Source: Acidobacteriota bacterium
Lineage (GTDB): Bacteria > Acidobacteriota > Vicinamibacteria > Vicinamibacterales > Vicinamibacteraceae
Assembly (NCBI GenBank): GCA_023427865.1
Contig: JAEYZV010000500.1
Span: 1 to 8,589 of the forward strand
Direction: 5' to 3'
Length of the DNA stretch: 8,589 nt
The notes below the pieces were generated by a model. It was not told the origin of the DNA and did no database searches. It worked only from the letters and a program-made list of their open reading frames with translations. Of this stretch, positions 1 through 5,920 are shown one piece after another (position 1 is the stretch's first letter; each line of letters begins with the position of its first letter). A program made the position numbers and the translations under genes.

Positions 1-1940
1 CCCCGCCCGCCCCCCCCCCCCCCCCCACGACCACGGCCGCACCACCGTCCGCGGTGGGTGATCTGCGCGTGACCGTCGAGCGCCCCGATCTCTGTCCGCT
101 CTACTGTGCGGCCCTGATGGACGTGACGGTCGGCCCCTCGCCTGCCTGGCTCGTCGATCGCCTCACCCTGAGTGGCGTCCGCTCCATCAACAACATCGTC
201 GACGTCACCAATTACGTACTGCTCGAGTTGAACCAACCGCTGCACGCGTTCGACTACGAGACGATCACGGATCGGCACCTCTGCATCCGCACGGCGCGGC
301 CGGGTGAGCGACTGACCACGCTCGACGGCGTAGCGCGGACACTTGCCGACGACATGCTCGTGATTGCCGACGCCGCGCGCGCACAGGCGATCGCCGGGGT
401 GATGGGAGGCGCCGAGACGGAGATCGGGCCAGGCACCCGGACGATCGCGCTCGAGAGCGCGTACTTCGAGCCCGCGCAGGTACGCCGCACGCGACGGCGG
501 CTGAACCTGTCGACCGAGGCGTCCTACCGGTTCGAGCGCGGCACCGATCCGTCGATGCCGGCCCGGGCGCTCGCCCGCGCCGTCGAGCTGATCACGCAGA
601 TCGGCGCGGGCACCGCCCGCGCTGGCGGCGCCGCCATCGGCGATGCGACTCGTCCCCTCCGAACGGTGCCCTTGCGCTGGGCGCGCATCGGGCGCGTGCT
701 GGGAATGGAGGTGCCGGTGGACGAGGTCCACGCCATCCTGACCTCCCTCGGATTCGGGCTGGCGCCCGCAGATGACAGTGGCGTTGCAAGCGTGCCCGGC
801 GAGGGCCCCGTTGGGACCCAGGGCGGTAGGGCCGGCTCTCCGAGCCCGGCCGTCGACGGGGCGCACGTGGGTGTCGCGTGGCAGGTGCGCGTGCCGGGGT
901 GGCGTGGCGACGTGACGCGCGAAGAGGACCTCATCGAGGAGGTCGCGCGTTGCGCCGGCTACGATCGCCTGCCGGCCACGTTCCCGCCGCTTGCCGCGCC
1001 GCCACCGCGCCCCGCCCCGCGCCTGCAGCGTGACGCCCGCGTGCGTGACATGCTCGTTGGCGCCGGCTTCGCCGAGGCGGTCACCTTCACCTTCATCGAG
1101 AAGCAGGCGGCGGCGCCGTTCGATACGTCAGCGATCGCTATCGCGAACCCGTTGTCGGAGCTCTTTTCGGTGCTCCGCCCGTCGCTGCTCCCCGGGGTGG
1201 TGGACAGCGTGTCGCACAACCGCCGGCGGGAGCAACGCGACATCCGGCTGTTCGAGATCGGCACGCGCTTCACGGCGGCGCACGGCGAGACGCGCAGTGT
1301 GGCGCTCGCGTGGACCGGTGCGGCCTCGCCCGAGCACTGGAGCGGCAGCGGGCGGTTGGTGGACGAGTACGACGTCCTGGGGATCGTCGACCGGGTCGCG
1401 GCGGTGCTTCGCGTGTCGATCGAGGTCGAGGCGGCCGATCACACCGCGCTCGCGCCGGGTCGCGCGGGACGGCTCGTGCGGGTCGACGACGGCGGGCCGC
1501 GCGTCGAGGTCGGCTGGGTGGGCCGGCTGGCCCCGGCGCTGGCCGACGCCCGCGGCATCCCGGCGACGGATCCCGTGATGGTCGCCGAAATCGACCTCGA
1601 TCTGGCGGCGCCACACTACGACCCGGATCGCCAGGTCGTCATGAAGCCACTGCCCCGCCATCCCTCCGTGGTGCGCGACATCTCGATCGTCGTTCCGGCT
1701 GACTTGCCGGCCGCCAGGGTTCGTGGCACGATTCACGCGTCTGCGCCGTCGACCCTTGTGGCGGTGCGCGAGTTCGATCGCTACCAGGGCAAGTCGCTGC
1801 CGGACGGGACAGTGAGCCTCTCACTGAGGCTGACGTACCGGGCCCCCGATCGCACGCTGACGGACGCGGAGGTGCATGCTGCCACCGATGCGATTCTCGC
1901 GGCGCTGACGGCCGAGCACGGCGCCACCCTGCGCACGTAA
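1..1940 (+). CDS. pheT: Phenylalanyl-tRNA synthetase beta subunit, 5'-truncated by the window edge
   Basis: PheT pairs with PheS in an alpha2-beta2 enzyme that charges tRNA-Phe; the beta chain carries the editing and tRNA-binding modules. The frame is open from base 3 and runs to TAA at 1938-1940, giving about 645 visible residues. The family is usually near 800, so the N-terminal tRNA-binding (EMAP/B2-like) and B1 parts, roughly 150-180 residues, lie outside. A GTG at 54 opens the longest in-window frame but is internal, not the real start. Visible in order: a Pro/Thr/Ala linker (codons 3-53); the B3/B4 editing domain with INNIVDVTNY, QPLHAFDYE, IAGVMGGAETE and ASYRFERGTDP; the B5 domain ending EEDLIEEVARCAGYDRLP near 920-970; the synthetase-like core with RLFEIGTRF near 1247-1273; and the C-terminal FDX-ACB anticodon-binding domain from KPLPRHPSVVRDIS near 1641 to the end. 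B5 carries an insertion of about 30 residues, Gly/Pro/Ser-rich, at about 780-870, which includes the palindromic element at 824-851. Family assignment is very secure. Confidence 0.97.
   Translation, partial: PPAPPPPPTTTAAPPSAVGDLRVTVERPDLCPLYCAALMDVTVGPSPAWLVDRLTLSGVRSINNIVDVTNYVLLELNQPLHAFDYETITDRHLCIRTARPGERLTTLDGVARTLADDMLVIADAARAQAIAGVMGGAETEIGPGTRTIALESAYFEPAQVRRTRRRLNLSTEASYRFERGTDPSMPARALARAVELITQIGAGTARAGGAAIGDATRPLRTVPLRWARIGRVLGMEVPVDEVHAILTSLGFGLAPADDSGVASVPGEGPVGTQGGRAGSPSPAVDGAHVGVAWQVRVPGWRGDVTREEDLIEEVARCAGYDRLPATFPPLAAPPPRPAPRLQRDARVRDMLVGAGFAEAVTFTFIEKQAAAPFDTSAIAIANPLSELFSVLRPSLLPGVVDSVSHNRRREQRDIRLFEIGTRFTAAHGETRSVALAWTGAASPEHWSGSGRLVDEYDVLGIVDRVAAVLRVSIEVEAADHTALAPGRAGRLVRVDDGGPRVEVGWVGRLAPALADARGIPATDPVMVAEIDLDLAAPHYDPDRQVVMKPLPRHPSVVRDISIVVPADLPAARVRGTIHASAPSTLVAVREFDRYQGKSLPDGTVSLSLRLTYRAPDRTLTDAEVHAATDAILAALTAEHGATLRT
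10..26. repeat. Homopolymeric C17 tract inside the pheT linker
   Basis: Seventeen consecutive C bases lie in the pheT frame and read as five to six proline codons. They sit in the linker that joins the N-terminal module to the B3/B4 domain, where PheT proteins are variable and often Pro/Ala-rich, so a poly-proline hinge is plausible. The tract lies at the extreme left end of the window. A run this long is prone to polymerase slippage and to miscounting in sequencing, so its exact length, and with it the upstream reading frame, should not be taken as certain. Confidence 0.85.
824..851. repeat. 28-bp GC-rich palindromic element, copy 1 (in-frame inside pheT)
   Basis: The element runs from CGGTAGGG to CCCGGCC and is almost identical (26 of 28 bases) to positions 6511-6538 in thiL; it differs only at 828 and 840. 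It folds as a hairpin: GCTC 835-838 pairs with GAGC 842-845 around loop TCC, G834 pairs with C846, and GGCC 830-833 pairs with GGCC 848-851, leaving C847 bulged. In the pheT frame it reads GGRAGSPSPA. Similarity to the thiL copy stops sharply at both ends. The residues fall in a loop of the B5 domain, just before the conserved strand VPGWRGDV, where most PheT proteins are shorter. This is consistent with a mobile or dispersed palindrome of the REP/RPE type. The class name is inference; the repeat and the hairpin are seen directly. Confidence 0.75.
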
Positions 1941-1944
1941 CGAA

Positions 1945-1962
1945 GGCACGCGAGGGCGTGCC
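1945..1962 (+). other. Perfect 7-bp hairpin in the pheT-zapB spacer
   Basis: GGCACGC (1945-1951) and GCGTGCC (1956-1962) form a perfect stem with a GAGG tetraloop. The hairpin fills most of the 35-base gap between the pheT stop and the next start, and ends two bases before the GGAG ribosome-binding site at 1965-1968. No T-run follows, so it is not a canonical intrinsic terminator. It could be a weak or T-less terminator, a processing signal, or a structure that limits ribosome access to the zapB-like gene. Only the inverted repeat itself is certain. Confidence 0.55.
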
Positions 1963-1975
1963 GTGGAGTCGCCAG

Positions 1976-2251
1976 ATGAGCAATGCCGTGCCCGCCGTCG
2001 ACCTCGGGGTCGTGGAACGCCTCGACGAGAAGATTCGCCAGTTGATCACCCTCGTCGAGCGGAGCCGCGCCGAGGCGGCCAAGCTGCGCGCCGACAACGA
2101 GCGGCTGAACAAGGACGTCGACGCGCTGCAGGCGCAGCTCGTGGATGCCGAGGGCGTGGCGAGCGAGCTGCAGTCGATGCGCGAGGAGCGCGACCAGGTG
2201 CGCGCGCGCGTGGCCGACATGCTCGCCCAGCTCGACGCCCTGCAGATGTGA
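1976..2251 (+). CDS. zapB: ZapB-like small coiled-coil cell-division protein
   Basis: This 91-residue protein is almost entirely one predicted coiled coil (about residues 8-88), rich in Glu, Arg, Leu, Ala and Gln with heptad-like spacing, for example RLDEKIRQLITLVERSR. ZapB proteins are short cytoplasmic coiled coils that link ZapA and the FtsZ ring. The assignment rests on size, coiled-coil character and position directly before zapA, not on a diagnostic motif, because coiled coils of this kind resemble one another. ATG 1976 is chosen because GGAG (1965-1968) sits seven bases upstream. An in-frame GTG at 1958 lies inside the spacer hairpin and has no ribosome-binding site. The stop (TGA 2249-2251) is only one to seven bases from the possible zapA starts, so the two are probably translated together. 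A generic coiled-coil protein of unknown role is the alternative. Confidence 0.7.
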   Translation: MSNAVPAVDLGVVERLDEKIRQLITLVERSRAEAAKLRADNERLNKDVDALQAQLVDAEGVASELQSMREERDQVRARVADMLAQLDALQM

Positions 2252-2258
2252 TGTGTTC

Positions 2259-2609
2259 GTGAATCCTTCCCGTCCCGCGGACGACGACGAGACGCCTCTC
2301 GGCGACCAGACGCCACCGAACCACGTGGTGCTCGTCGACATCCAGGGGCTGCGTTATCCGATTCGCAGCGCCCTCGATCCGGCGTACGTCCACAAGCTCG
2401 CCCGCCACGTGGACCGGACGATGGAGTCGGCGTCGACGGCCGTGCCGATCGGCGAGTCCACGAAGCTGGCGGTGCTCGCGGCGCTCAACATCGCCGACGA
2501 GTGCTTCCGCAGCCGCGACGACGAAGCGCGCGTGGCCGCGGAACTGGTCGACCGCGCCGGCGAGCTCGAGCGCCTCATCGACGCCGTGCTGCAAAAGCAC
2601 GGCGCCTGA
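2259..2609 (+). CDS. zapA: Cell division protein ZapA
   Basis: ZapA is a small cytoplasmic protein that cross-links FtsZ protofilaments and stabilises the Z-ring. The 116-residue product has the expected plan: a short N-terminal extension of low complexity; a beta-rich head with HVVLVDIQGLRYPIRS and an Asp-rich turn; the helix beginning YVHKLARHVDRTME; the conserved hydrophobic helix KLAVLAALNIADE; and a C-terminal coiled-coil helix used for dimerisation. No ATG is available in this frame. GTG 2259 is chosen, and GTG 2253 (two residues longer, one base after the upstream TGA) is equally possible. Neither has a clear Shine-Dalgarno sequence, so translation probably depends on ribosomes finishing the zapB-like gene. 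In many Gram-negative genomes zapA lies next to the 6S RNA gene; here a phospholipase gene separates them. Confidence 0.88.
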   Translation: MNPSRPADDDETPLGDQTPPNHVVLVDIQGLRYPIRSALDPAYVHKLARHVDRTMESASTAVPIGESTKLAVLAALNIADECFRSRDDEARVAAELVDRAGELERLIDAVLQKHGA

Positions 2610-2691
2610 ATTCCCCCGCCGCCCCACCCGCACGGCTCGTCGGCGCTTGCTCCGGCGAACCGTCTCGTGTCTGTTTCGCACGTGTCCGGCG

Positions 2692-2700
2692 TGCTATGAG
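2692..2700 (+). promoter_or_regulatory. Possible extended -10 promoter for the phospholipase gene
   Basis: TGC followed by TATGAG gives a TGn-extended -10-like hexamer in the 120-base gap after zapA. It would place the transcription start about 23 bases before the ATG at 2730. No convincing -35 hexamer is seen at the correct distance. The rest of 2610-2729 holds no gene that can be recognised, and it does not have the conserved 6S RNA blocks. This is a weak call that rests only on one hexamer. Confidence 0.25.
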
Positions 2701-2729
2701 GTCGAGCGCCCCGCAGGCGCGGCCCGGCC

Positions 2730-3920
2730 ATGAAGTCGATCGTCCTCTCGGTCGCGGTGCTGGCCCTCTCGTCATTCGCGTCGGCCCAGACGATCCTGCG
2801 CGACGACGGCGGTGTCGAACAGACGCCGGCGGCCTCGACCATCCCCTTCCTCGAAGGCACGGATGTGTTCTGGACCGTGTACGGCGAGTCGGCGCTCGAG
2901 GATCGGTTCTGGCCCTATCGCCTCGAGGCGGATCTGTTCCCGCACCTCGTCGTCCAGCAGGACTACACGAAGCTGCTCGACGTCGATCGCCAGGAGACCG
3001 CCGTCGCCTCGGGCCGCGGATTGAAACGCTTCGCTTACGCGATTTCGGGGACTCCCGCGGTGCGCCTGCGGATGCTGCGGAGCGCATCGGCGCCGGTCCG
3101 CACGCCGTCGTACATGCCTCGCGGCAACTTCCAGGTGTTCTGGCTCGACCTGCCCGAAGGTGATCGGCGCGCGCTCGAGAGCCGCCCGTCCGCGCGAGCA
3201 CAGCCGCAATCGCCGCAGGAGATGCAGACGATGCGGGCCGCCGCCAGGGCCGCCATCGCGGAGATCTCGACCATCAGGTTCTGGGAAGGACACGTCATCG
3301 TCGGCCATCACTCGAACGGCCAGGAGGGCTGCATCACCAGGGAGCAGGAACGGGATCCCGACTCCACCGAATGCGTGCCCGCTGGCATTCCGGTGACGCT
3401 CGACACGATCAACGAATACGATGGCAGCTTCTCGACCAACTACGTGCGCATCGGCGTGAACCACGTGCGCTATCGGCTCGGCGGGACGACCGATCCCGAC
3501 ACCGGCCTGAAGCCGGCCACCCGGGAGGCGCGCATCGGCGCCGAGTTCGAATACCACCCGAGGTCCTGGGTGGACGAGGACATCGTCGAACTCATGGGAC
3601 GGGCCCGTGTGCGCGGACGCGCCGCGTACGCCTGGCGAGGCATCGGGTTCTGCGGCAAGCGGCTCGAGGCCGAGGCCGGGCTGACGTGGAATCCCGGCGT
3701 GACCGACGGGCTGGACGAACTGTCCGCGTTCGGACAGCTCTCCTGCTTCCCGGCCATCAGTGGCGGCTGGGGCTTCTTCGTCCGCGTGTACGACGGGCAG
3801 GACTACTACAACATCGGTTTCCTGCGCAGCATCACCCGCCTGCACGTCGGCCTCACCTTCAACCAGACCGACTGGTTCCGCTTCCGCCGACGTTCCCCCG
3901 ACGACGCCGCGGCCCGGTGA
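2730..3920 (+). CDS. pldA: Outer membrane phospholipase A (OMPLA) family protein
   Basis: The 396-residue product starts with a Sec signal peptide (MKSIVLSVAVLALSSFASA, likely cut before Q20) and has many alternating-hydrophobic beta strands. OMPLA is an outer-membrane barrel that hydrolyses phospholipids displaced to the outer leaflet; active enzyme is a calcium-dependent dimer. The catalytic block of E. coli OMPLA (H142-x-S144-N-G, then N156) is matched here by H193-H-S195-N196-G197 and a downstream Asn, best N237 in STNYVRIGVN. The C-terminal end, with FFVRVYDGQDYYNIGFLRSITRLHVGLTFN-like strands, also resembles the last OMPLA strands. Oddities: about 30 extra residues between Ser195 and N237 carrying C201 and C215, two further cysteines (C308, C339), and a long N-terminal part before the barrel. 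The protein is longer than the roughly 270-residue mature E. coli enzyme. No strong ribosome-binding site precedes ATG 2730. Family membership is recognised by motif; activity is inferred. Confidence 0.75.
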   Translation: MKSIVLSVAVLALSSFASAQTILRDDGGVEQTPAASTIPFLEGTDVFWTVYGESALEDRFWPYRLEADLFPHLVVQQDYTKLLDVDRQETAVASGRGLKRFAYAISGTPAVRLRMLRSASAPVRTPSYMPRGNFQVFWLDLPEGDRRALESRPSARAQPQSPQEMQTMRAAARAAIAEISTIRFWEGHVIVGHHSNGQEGCITREQERDPDSTECVPAGIPVTLDTINEYDGSFSTNYVRIGVNHVRYRLGGTTDPDTGLKPATREARIGAEFEYHPRSWVDEDIVELMGRARVRGRAAYAWRGIGFCGKRLEAEAGLTWNPGVTDGLDELSAFGQLSCFPAISGGWGFFVRVYDGQDYYNIGFLRSITRLHVGLTFNQTDWFRFRRRSPDDAAAR

Positions 3921-3948
3921 CCTGTCGCCACGGCCCCGGCGGCGTGCG

Positions 3949-3957
3949 TGTTACTAT
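3949..3957 (+). promoter_or_regulatory. Extended -10 promoter of the 6S RNA gene
   Basis: TGT (3949-3951) directly followed by TACTAT (3952-3957) makes a good extended -10 element in an otherwise very GC-rich region. It begins 29 bases after the phospholipase stop codon. A start about seven bases downstream, near 3964, coincides with the first base pairs of the long terminal stem of the 6S RNA, which independently supports both calls. A clear -35 hexamer is not visible around 3929-3935, in keeping with an extended -10 promoter. Confidence 0.7.
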
Positions 3958-3963
3958 CGTCAA

Positions 3964-4140
3964 GCCTGCGTTGTACGTGATGGGTAGAGGCTCGCTTGAG
4001 CCGATGTTCTTTACCCCAAGCGAATCGCGACGGCCGCGTGGTGTGCATGCCTCCGCAGAGAGGAAGCCTGAAGCGCGGCTCTTACAGTGGTTCCACCTGC
4101 TTCCGCAGGTTCAACGACCTCCCCACACGGCAACGCGGGG
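3964..4140 (+). ncRNA. ssrS: 6S RNA (RNA polymerase holoenzyme regulator)
   Basis: 6S RNA mimics an open promoter and sequesters the housekeeping sigma-RNA polymerase in stationary phase. Blocks shared with E. coli ssrS include TGAGCCGATNTT (3997-4008), GCATGC (4045-4050), GAAGCCT (4063-4069) and TTACAG (4082-4087). The fold is complete. The terminal stem 3965-3990/4117-4139 has GCGTTG pairing CAACGC, CGTG pairing CACG and GGG pairing CCC. An apical arm has GCCGCG 4033-4038 with CGCGGC 4074-4079, closing with CCTC 4050-4053 and GAGG 4060-4063. The small hairpin of the 3' bubble strand is ACCTGC 4095-4100 with GCAGGT 4105-4110 around TTCC. Length (about 177) is near the E. coli 184. By alignment to E. 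coli U44, product RNA would start opposite T4005 and read AUCGGCUCAAGCGAGCC. The exact 3' end is uncertain by a few bases. The gene stands alone under its own promoter and may also read into rny. Confidence 0.92.
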
Positions 4141-4149
4141 TTTCCGACG

Positions 4150-4172
4150 CCGCCAGCGCCCCGGCGCGGCGG
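4150..4172 (+). terminator. Strong GC hairpin just after 6S RNA (possible T-less terminator or processing site)
   Basis: CCGCC (4150-4154) and GCGC (4156-4159) pair with GCGC (4164-4167) and GGCGG (4168-4172) around a CCCG loop, a 9-bp stem with a single bulged A4155. It begins about ten bases past the end of the 6S terminal stem. Only a TTT (4141-4143) before it, and no T-run after it, so intrinsic termination is doubtful. It could instead protect or help trim the 6S 3' end, or structure the rny leader. The rest of 4173-4322 holds no gene or clear promoter that I can recognise. Confidence 0.35.
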
Positions 4173-4322
4173 GTCGCACGGCCACACCCCAGCTTCGACC
4201 CGCAGCTGCCGGCGGGTTCGCGCGCAAGGCCAGAACGCTGCCCGTCCCCTGCACGCCTGAACGACGCGTGCGAGACGCCGCTTGCCTTCGCCTCCGGGTT
4301 CGGGCCACAGTCGAGTCTGTAC

Positions 4323-5918
4323 ATGGGCCAGTGGACCTCCCTCGAAGTGCTCGCGTTCGTGCTGGACGTCACCGCCGCACTGGCAGTCCTGTTCTGGCTG
4401 CTGTGGGCGCGACGGCGGCTGGCAGCAGAGAGACGCCGCGTCGAGGACCAGGCGGCACTCACGCTCCGCAACGCCGATCGTGAAGCCGAGGCGCGGCGGA
4501 AGGAAGCCGAGCTCGAGGCCAAGGAGCGTGCGCACACGCTCCTCGTGGACGCCGAGCGCACGGCGCGGCAGCTGCAGGAATCGGCGCGCGTGGCCGAGCA
4601 GCAGGCATCCGAACAGCTACGGCACGCCGCGGAACGGACCACCGAGCTGTTGCAGCGCGACAAGGCGCTGCTGGCCAGTCAGCAGGATCTGCAGCGGCAG
4701 CAGGAGCGGGTCGCCGCGCTCGAGAGCCAGGCGCGCGCGCAACTGGCCGACGCCGAGGCGCGCCGCAACGACGTGCTGGCGGAACTGCAGCGGGTGGCGG
4801 GGCTCACCGCGGACGAGGCGAAGGCCGAACTCGTGCGTCAGCTCGAGCACGACGCGCGGCGCGAGGCCGCCCACATCGTCAAACGGCTCGAGACCGAAGC
4901 CCGCGAACAAGCCGCCGGGAAGGCGCGCCAGGTGATCACCGAGGCCATCCAGCGCAGCGCCGCCGAGCACGCCATCGAGACCACCGTCTCTGTCGTCGAC
5001 CTGCCGAGCGACGACATGAAGGGGCGCATCATCGGCCGTGAAGGACGGAACATCCGCGCGCTGGAACAGGCCACCGGCGTCGAGCTCATCGTCGACGACA
5101 CGCCCGGCGCCATCATCCTGTCCTGCTTCGATCCCTTCCGCCGCGAGGTGGCCCGCCAGGCCATCGAGCGGCTCATCGCCGACGGACGCATCCATCCCGC
5201 GCGCATCGAGGAAGTCGTCGAGCGCGTGAAGACGGAGCTCGAGGAAACGGTCCGTCGCGATGGCGAGACGGCCGCCTTCGAGCTCGGGCTGCACGACGTG
5301 CATCCGGAGGTGCTCCGGCTGATGGGAAGGCTGCGCTACCGCACGAGCTATGGACAGAACGTGCTGAACCACAGCAAGGAAGTGGCATTCCTGGCTGGCA
5401 TCATGGCGCGCGAACTCGGCCTCGACAGCCATGTCGCCGTGCGTGCCGCGTTCCTGCACGACGTCGGCAAGGCGATCGACCGCGAGATGGAGGGGACGCA
5501 CCTGGAGCTCGGCCTCGACGTGCTGCGCAAGCATGGCGAGCGGCAGCCCGTGCTCGACGCCGTCGCCGCGCATCACATGGACATCGACTGGCCGTCGCTC
5601 GAGGCGATGATCGTGCAGGCGGCCGATGCGATCTCGGCCGCTCGACCGGGCGCCCGTCGCGACATCCTCGAGTCGTACGTGCGACGTCTGGAGAAGCTCG
5701 AAGACATTGCCGATAGCTTCAAGGGAGTGTCGAAATCCTTCGCGCTCCAGGCGGGGCGGGAAGTCCGCATCATGGTCCAGAGCGACCAGGTGTCCGACGA
5801 GGATGCCGTGTGGCTCTCCAAGGACATCGCCCGCCGCATCGAGAACGAGCTCGAGTATCCCGGCCAGATCAAGGTCACGGTCATCCGGGAGACACGAGCC
5901 GTGGAGATCGCCCGCTGA
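4323..5918 (+). CDS. rny: Ribonuclease Y
   Basis: RNase Y is a membrane-anchored endoribonuclease that begins decay of many mRNAs. The 531-residue product matches the usual length (about 520) and plan: one N-terminal transmembrane helix (about residues 8-28), a long charged coiled coil (about 30-205), a KH domain with the loop IIGREGRN (G238-R-E-G241), and an HD domain with H350, the HD pair H379-D380 in FLHDVGKA, H417-H418, and D435 in QAADAISAARPGARR. The C-terminal block ends with YPGQIKVTVIRE. ATG 4323 is chosen because it begins directly before the membrane helix as in other RNase Y. The frame stays open back to 3996, but that extension overlaps the 6S RNA gene and is rich in Arg/Pro/Ala, so it is not protein. 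The ribosome-binding site is weak (GAG near 4314). Two bases separate its stop from thiL, so they are probably co-transcribed. Confidence 0.96.
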   Translation: MGQWTSLEVLAFVLDVTAALAVLFWLLWARRRLAAERRRVEDQAALTLRNADREAEARRKEAELEAKERAHTLLVDAERTARQLQESARVAEQQASEQLRHAAERTTELLQRDKALLASQQDLQRQQERVAALESQARAQLADAEARRNDVLAELQRVAGLTADEAKAELVRQLEHDARREAAHIVKRLETEAREQAAGKARQVITEAIQRSAAEHAIETTVSVVDLPSDDMKGRIIGREGRNIRALEQATGVELIVDDTPGAIILSCFDPFRREVARQAIERLIADGRIHPARIEEVVERVKTELEETVRRDGETAAFELGLHDVHPEVLRLMGRLRYRTSYGQNVLNHSKEVAFLAGIMARELGLDSHVAVRAAFLHDVGKAIDREMEGTHLELGLDVLRKHGERQPVLDAVAAHHMDIDWPSLEAMIVQAADAISAARPGARRDILESYVRRLEKLEDIADSFKGVSKSFALQAGREVRIMVQSDQVSDEDAVWLSKDIARRIENELEYPGQIKVTVIRETRAVEIAR

Positions 5919-5920
5919 CC

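Noticed and set aside
2610..2729. Possible 6S RNA directly after zapA, as in Gammaproteobacteria
   Set aside because: The conserved GAGCCGAT and GCATGC blocks are absent here and no long closing stem is found; they are all present at 3964-4140.
2772..3845. Minus-strand open frame (357 codons) opposite the phospholipase gene
   Set aside because: The plus strand has a signal peptide and the HxSNG motif; the minus-strand translation has no recognisable domain and is a shadow of high GC.
3996..4322. In-frame N-terminal extension of RNase Y of 109 residues
   Set aside because: It overlaps the structured 6S RNA, has no transmembrane or family similarity, and the known RNase Y architecture begins with the membrane helix right after ATG 4323.
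3371..4483. Plus-strand open frame of 370 codons over pldA, 6S RNA and rny
   Set aside because: It crosses three identified features in another frame and is dominated by Arg, Gly, Pro and Ala without motif.
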